NCBI GenBank assembly: GCA_025355105.1
Contig: JANYAE010000126.1
Location: forward strand, 38,060-102,059
DNA from: Pseudomonadota bacterium
Lineage (GTDB): Bacteria > Pseudomonadota > Gammaproteobacteria > Steroidobacterales > Steroidobacteraceae
DNA: 64,000 nucleotides
Direction of reading: 5' to 3'
The position numbers and the translations under genes were made by a program. Positions 60,391 through 64,000 of this stretch are shown here, one piece after another (position 1 is the stretch's first letter; each line of letters opens with the position of its first letter). The notes under the pieces were generated by a model. That model was not told where the DNA came from, ran no database searches, and was given only the letters and a program-made list of their open reading frames with translations.

Positions 60391-61776
60391 ATGTCGCAGC
60401 CGCTGGACCCACTGCTCGAAGGCCTCGCTGGCGAGCTGCCGCCCGGGACGCTGCTGACCGGCGCCGACGCCGGTCCGCGGCACCATTCCGACTGGAGCCG
60501 CGTCGGCGCCTGCGAGCCGCGCGCGGTGTTCCGGCCGCGCTCGACCGCCGAGGTGGCACTGATCCTCAGGCGTTGCCATGCGGCCACGCAGCCGGTGGTC
60601 GTGCAGGGCGGGCTCACGGGGCTCGCCGGCGGCGCGACGCCGCGCACCGGGGAGCTCGCGCTGTCGCTCGAGCGGATGAGCGGCATCGAGGAGCTGGACC
60701 CGGACGGCGGCACGATGCAGGTGCTGGCCGGCACACCGCTCGCGGCCGTGCACGACGCTGCCGAGCGGCACGGCCTGCAGTTCGCGCTCGACCTCGGCGC
60801 CCGCGGCTCGTGCACGATCGGCGGCAACATCGCCACCAACGCCGGCGGCAACCGCGTGATCCGCTACGGCATGACGCGCGAGCTGGTGCTCGGCCTCGAG
60901 GTGGTGCTTGCCGACGGCACGGTGGTGTCGTCGCTGAATGCGATGCTGAAGAACAATGCCGGCTACGACGTCAAGCAGCTGTTCGTGGGCACCGAGGGGA
61001 CGCTCGGCGTCGTGACACGCGCCGTGCTGCGGCTGCATCCGGCGCCGCGCGAGCGCATCACGGCGTTCGTCGCAACGAATTCCTTCGAGGCGCTGGTCGG
61101 CCTGCTGCGCGAATCGCGCGCCGCGTTCGGCGGCCAGCTCGGCTCCTTCGAGACGATGTGGGAGAACTACTTCGAATTCGCGCTCGGCGAGTTCAAGATC
61201 GGCAATCGGCCGTTCGCCGCGCACCACGCGCACTACGCGCTGATCGAAATCGAGGCGCTCGAGCCCGCCGGCGACGCCGAGCGTCTCGAGGGCTTCCTGG
61301 CGCGAATGCTCGACACCGGCGTCGCAGCCGACGCGCTGATCGCCCGCTCGCTCGACGAGAGCGCGCGGCTGTGGCGGATCCGCGAGTCGGCCGCCGAGCT
61401 CATGATGCGGCTCGGCATGCCGATGGGCTACGACGTCTCGCTGCCGATCTCGCGGATGGTCGGCTACCTCGAGAAGCTCCGCGCCGAGGTGCCGGCGGTG
61501 CTCGGCGATCGGCCGCTGTACGTCTTCGGTCACCTCGGCGACGGCAACCTGCACCTCGTCACGGGGCTGCGCAGCCTCGCCGAGGTGGCGCCGCTCGATC
61601 GCATCGTCTACGGCTCGCTGGCAGGCTTCGGCTCGGTCTCGGCCGAGCACGGCATCGGCCAACACAAGCGCCAGTGGCTCGCGAGCTCGCGCCGGCCGGA
61701 GGAGATCGCGCTGATGCGGCAACTGAAGCAGGCGCTCGACCCGCGCGGGATTTTGAACCCCGGACGGGTGCTATGA
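60391..61776 (+). CDS. FAD-linked oxidase (GlcD / D-lactate dehydrogenase family)
   Basis: A 461-aa flavoprotein with a PCMH-type FAD domain: VVVQGGLTGLAGGATP, LGARGSCTIGGNIATNAGG and NNAGYDVKQLFVGTEGTLGV. The C-terminal FAD-linked oxidase domain ends with VFGHLGDGNLHLV, AEHGIGQHKRQWL and DPRGILNPGRVL. It should oxidise a D-2-hydroxyacid such as D-lactate, glycolate or 2-hydroxyglutarate. There is no GlcE/GlcF partner, so it is probably a stand-alone D-2-hydroxyacid dehydrogenase. The stop overlaps the RDD gene (ATGA). Confidence 0.9.
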   Translation: MSQPLDPLLEGLAGELPPGTLLTGADAGPRHHSDWSRVGACEPRAVFRPRSTAEVALILRRCHAATQPVVVQGGLTGLAGGATPRTGELALSLERMSGIEELDPDGGTMQVLAGTPLAAVHDAAERHGLQFALDLGARGSCTIGGNIATNAGGNRVIRYGMTRELVLGLEVVLADGTVVSSLNAMLKNNAGYDVKQLFVGTEGTLGVVTRAVLRLHPAPRERITAFVATNSFEALVGLLRESRAAFGGQLGSFETMWENYFEFALGEFKIGNRPFAAHHAHYALIEIEALEPAGDAERLEGFLARMLDTGVAADALIARSLDESARLWRIRESAAELMMRLGMPMGYDVSLPISRMVGYLEKLRAEVPAVLGDRPLYVFGHLGDGNLHLVTGLRSLAEVAPLDRIVYGSLAGFGSVSAEHGIGQHKRQWLASSRRPEEIALMRQLKQALDPRGILNPGRVL

Positions 61777-62228
61777 GCAGTTCGCCGCGCGGCGCCGAGC
61801 CCGAATACGTCGGCTTCTGGGCGCGGGTCGCTGCGGCGCTGGTCGATACCGTCTGGATGCTGCCGCTGGTCGCGGTTTGGCTGGTCGTCGTCTCGGGAGG
61901 CTGGCGCCGGCTGAGCCTCGAGCGCCTGCTCGAGTGGGCGCAGAGCAGCAGCGAACAGCTGCTGCTGTTCGCGGCGCTCGCGCTGGTGGTCGTGCCGCTC
62001 TGGATGCGCCGCAGCGCCACGCCGGGCAAGCAGCTGATCGACGCGCGGATCGTCGACGCCGTGACGCTCGGACCACCCAGCCCGCGCCAGCTGCTGATCC
62101 GCTACGCGGGCTATCTGCTCGCGACCGTGCCGCTCTGCCTCGGCTTCGTGTGGGTCGCCTTCGATCGCCGCAAGCAGGGCTGGCACGACAAACTGGCCAA
62201 CACCGTCGTGATCCGGGTCAAGCGCTGA
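61773..62228 (+). CDS. RDD family membrane protein
   Basis: A 151-aa protein with three transmembrane helices (about 22-42, 62-82, 110-130). The RDD signature is GFWARVAAALVDTVWMLPL, then RRSATPGKQLIDARIVDA and RRKQGWHDKLANTVVI. The first motif reads R-V-A-A-A-L-V-D, so the Arg and Asp are kept. Function of RDD proteins is unclear, possibly transport. Coupled to the upstream oxidase by a 4-base overlap. Confidence 0.88.
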   Translation: MSSSPRGAEPEYVGFWARVAAALVDTVWMLPLVAVWLVVVSGGWRRLSLERLLEWAQSSSEQLLLFAALALVVVPLWMRRSATPGKQLIDARIVDAVTLGPPSPRQLLIRYAGYLLATVPLCLGFVWVAFDRRKQGWHDKLANTVVIRVKR

Positions 62229-62250
62229 GCGCCACCGCCGGAGGAATCGC

Positions 62251-62889
62251 ATGAGGCTCTACACCGTCTGGCGCAGCTCGGCTGCATTTCGCGTCCGCAT
62301 CGCGCTGCACCTCAAGGGCATCGCCTTCGAGAGCGCCGCTAAGCAGTTCGCCCGCGACGAGCATCGCGCCGCGGACTATCTGGCGCTGAATCCGCAGGGC
62401 CTGATCCCGGCGCTCGACGACGACGGCTTCGTGATCGGCCAGTCGCTCGCGATCATCGAGTACCTCGACGAGACGCACGCCGAGCCGCCGCTGCTGCCGG
62501 CGGACACGCGCGGCCGCGCCGTGGTGCGCGCGATGTCGCAGGGCATCGCCTGCGACGTCCACCCGTTGAACAACCTGCGCGTGCTCAACTACCTCAAGGG
62601 GCCGCTCGCACAGGATGCCGCCGCCGTCGAACGCTGGTATCACCACTGGATCGACGCAGGCTTCACCGCGCTCGAGCAGCTGGCGCGCCGGCACTCCGGC
62701 GACGGCGCGCACCTCTATGGCCGTACCGTGACGATGGCCGACGTCTGCCTCGTGCCGCAGCTCTACAACGCCCGGCGCTTCCGCTGCGACCTCGCGGCCT
62801 ATCCGACGCTGACCGGGATCGGCACCGCGCTCGAGGCCTTGCCGGCGTTCGCGGCCGCCCGTCCTGAGGCCCAGCCCGACGCGAGCTGA
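62251..62889 (+). CDS. maiA: Maleylacetoacetate isomerase / zeta-class GST
   Basis: A glutathione-dependent isomerase (212 aa) of tyrosine/homogentisate degradation, or a related glutathione enzyme. The N-terminal thioredoxin-like domain has the active-site Ser motif [17 protein letters not shown], and [14 protein letters not shown] and [19 protein letters not shown] are typical. The helical domain has [17 protein letters not shown] and [18 protein letters not shown]. No other homogentisate genes are nearby. The adhC gene follows after 88 bases; a second, diverged copy lies inverted at the right edge. Confidence 0.9.
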   Translation: MRLYTVWRSSAAFRVRIALHLKGIAFESAAKQFARDEHRAADYLALNPQGLIPALDDDGFVIGQSLAIIEYLDETHAEPPLLPADTRGRAVVRAMSQGIACDVHPLNNLRVLNYLKGPLAQDAAAVERWYHHWIDAGFTALEQLARRHSGDGAHLYGRTVTMADVCLVPQLYNARRFRCDLAAYPTLTGIGTALEALPAFAAARPEAQPDAS

Positions 62890-62977
62890 GCGGGCCGCGG
62901 CCGCTCTGTCGCGTCGCGCCCGAGTCAGCGATACTCCGGTCCCGCGTCCGCGCCACCGCCAGCCTGGGGACCTCCGC

Positions 62978-63739
62978 ATGAAGACTCGCGCCGCCATCGC
63001 CTACGCCGCCGGCAAGCCGCTCGAGGTGGTGACGCTCGATCTCGACGGACCGAAGGCCGGCGAGGTGCTGATCGAGCTCAAGGCGACCGGGGTCTGCCAT
63101 ACGGATGAGTTCACGCGCTCGGGCGCCGACCCGGAGGGCTTGTTTCCGGTGATCTTCGGCCACGAGGGCGCGGGCATCGTCGTCGACGTCGGTGCGGGCG
63201 TGAAATCGGTCCGCAAGGGCGACCACGTCATTCCGCTCTATACGCCTGAGTGCCGCGAGTGCAAGAGCTGCACCTCGCGCAAGACCAATCTCTGCACAGC
63301 GATCCGCGCCACGCAGGGCAAGGGCGTGATGCCGGATGGCACCAGCCGCTTCTCGATCGGCGGCGAGAAGGTCCACCACTACATGGGCTGCTCGACGTTC
63401 TCGAACTTCACGGTGCTGCCCGAGATCGCGGTCGCGAAGATCCGCGCCGACGCGCCCTTCGAGAAGGTCTGCTACATCGGCTGCGGCGTGACGACCGGCA
63501 TCGGCGCGGTCATCAACACGGCGAAGGTCGAGGCGGGCGCGAACGTGGTCGTGTTCGGGCTCGGCGGCATCGGTCTGAACGTGATCCAGGGTGCGCGGCT
63601 AGTCGGCGCTAACAAGATCATCGGCGTCGACGTCAATCCGAGGCACACGCCACTGGCCTTGATTTCCACCAGCACCTCGCCGGCCCTGGGACCCTCGAGG
63701 TCGACCGTCACTACTTCAAGCGGCTTGCCGGCGGCGTAG
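62978..63739 (+). CDS. adhC: S-(hydroxymethyl)glutathione dehydrogenase (class III ADH), truncated at an inverted junction
   Basis: Glutathione-dependent formaldehyde dehydrogenase oxidises S-hydroxymethylglutathione with NAD+. Residues 1-221 are a normal class III ADH: catalytic zinc Cys in [13 protein letters not shown] and His in [11 protein letters not shown], structural zinc Cys in [15 protein letters not shown], third catalytic-zinc Cys in [13 protein letters not shown] and NAD motif [15 protein letters not shown]. After VDVNP (base 63640) homology stops abruptly. The next 32 codons are the antisense of a second adhC 5' end, then a stop. The full family length is about 370, so about 150 residues are missing and activity is unlikely. 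Confidence 0.88.
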   Translation: MKTRAAIAYAAGKPLEVVTLDLDGPKAGEVLIELKATGVCHTDEFTRSGADPEGLFPVIFGHEGAGIVVDVGAGVKSVRKGDHVIPLYTPECRECKSCTSRKTNLCTAIRATQGKGVMPDGTSRFSIGGEKVHHYMGCSTFSNFTVLPEIAVAKIRADAPFEKVCYIGCGVTTGIGAVINTAKVEAGANVVVFGLGGIGLNVIQGARLVGANKIIGVDVNPRHTPLALISTSTSPALGPSRSTVTTSSGLPAA

Positions 63740-63762
63740 GCGATCGCGGCACGTGTCTTCAT
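63643..63762 (-). pseudogene. adhC: Second adhC copy, first 40 codons only
   Basis: The minus strand from ATG 63762 encodes [40 protein letters not shown], then homology breaks exactly where family members continue with HTDEFT. The frame stays open (to 63472) only because it runs antisense through the first copy. The ATG lies 6 bases after the stop of the second maiA, tighter than the 88-base spacing in copy one. Confidence 0.85.
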
Positions 63763-63768
63763 GGAGTC

Positions 63769-64000
63769 CTACTCCGCGTCGGGCTGGATTTCGGGTCGGG
63801 CCGCGGCGAATGCCGGCAGCGCGGTGAGCCCGGCGTCGATCGCAACGAGCCGCGGGAACGCCGCCAGGTCACACTTGAACCGGCGCGCATTGTACATCTG
63901 CGGTACCAGGCAGACGTCGGCCAGCGTGACGCTCGCGCCGTACAGGTGCCGGCCGCTCGTCGAGAAGCGTGCGGCCAGCTCCTCGAGGCCGCGAAAGCCC
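63769..64000 (-). CDS. maiA: Second maleylacetoacetate isomerase copy, 5' partial at window edge
   Basis: The minus strand reads [76 protein letters not shown] and a TAG stop. It aligns without gaps to the last 76 residues of the maiA gene at 62251-62889, with clear divergence at the protein level. The start lies beyond the window. It forms a maiA-adhC operon like copy one, but inverted. Confidence 0.9.
   Translation of the reverse strand, partial: GFRGLEELAARFSTSGRHLYGASVTLADVCLVPQMYNARRFKCDLAAFPRLVAIDAGLTALPAFAAARPEIQPDAE

Larger units (their letters stand above)
62978..63762. repeat. Inverted, diverged duplication of the adhC 5' end
   Basis: The arms are 62978-63097 (plus) and 63643-63762 (minus). 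The encoded 40 residues agree at 34 positions, and all six differences are conservative, while many third codon positions differ. The repeat extends outward: each adhC start is preceded by a maiA gene. Confidence 0.85.

Overview
The window is about 64 kb of very GC-rich (roughly 70%), densely coded DNA from a gammaproteobacterium. Gene order and content (dapF-DUF484-xerC-hslVU-DUF971-ubiEJB, hemCDXY, polA-engB-cytochrome c4-dsbA, glnK-amtB-ubiK, the ubiquinone genes and a MetX-family acyltransferase) point to the Xanthomonadales/Nevskiales/Steroidobacterales neighbourhood. No phage, insertion sequence, CRISPR array or rRNA is visible. Almost everything is chromosomal housekeeping, and the interest lies in broken or altered versions of normally conserved genes.

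Layout. 1-4.4 kb: the end of a cytochrome c/periplasmic-binding-protein fusion, a periplasmic FKBP prolyl isomerase and a secreted phosphodiesterase/alkaline phosphatase. 4.4-7.4 kb: the ubiquinone operon ubiE-ubiJ-ubiB. 7.4-11.2 kb: a secreted PHB-depolymerase-like esterase, a MetX-family acyltransferase lacking its catalytic serine, a divergent cysteine synthase and a YkgJ cysteine-cluster protein. 11.2-16.8 kb: a band-7 protein, DUF971, an outer membrane protein, decayed hslU and hslV remnants, xerC, DUF484 and dapF. 16.9-25.5 kb: a TPR protein, M48 protease plus LemA, rimO, a secreted protein, an SDR and a 2Fe-2S flavin reductase. 25.5-29.5 kb: the haem operon hemC-hemD-hemX-hemY.

29.6-35.2 kb: a bactofilin-like membrane protein, a beta-hydroxyacid dehydrogenase, DUF4124, a host-attachment protein, a nicotinate phosphoribosyltransferase and an orphan FixJ/NarL-type regulator. 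35.2-42.5 kb: glnK-amtB with a sigma54/NtrC-like promoter, ubiK, cytochrome c5, tRNA-Arg(CCG), corA, a DsbA-like lipoprotein, cytochrome c4 and engB. 42.6-52.9 kb: polA, an LptM-like lipoprotein, a thioesterase, a giant fused indolepyruvate ferredoxin oxidoreductase, an acyl-CoA dehydrogenase and a DUF5666 protein. 53-64 kb: small proteins, a GNAT enzyme, DUF1684, an amidohydrolase pair, an M20 peptidase, a GlcD-type FAD oxidase with an RDD protein, then maiA-adhC, which collide with a diverged inverted second copy of adhC-maiA at the right edge.

The most notable findings are: (i) an in-place decaying hslVU locus (two in-frame stops, an internal deletion and a frameshift) at its ancestral position; (ii) a MetX homologue whose nucleophile serine is alanine while the Asp/His partners remain, divergent from a cysteine synthase; (iii) the inverted, non-identical adhC/maiA duplication at the right end, which is either a real rearrangement or an assembly chimera; (iv) an amidohydrolase pair in which the second member has lost the HxH metal site.
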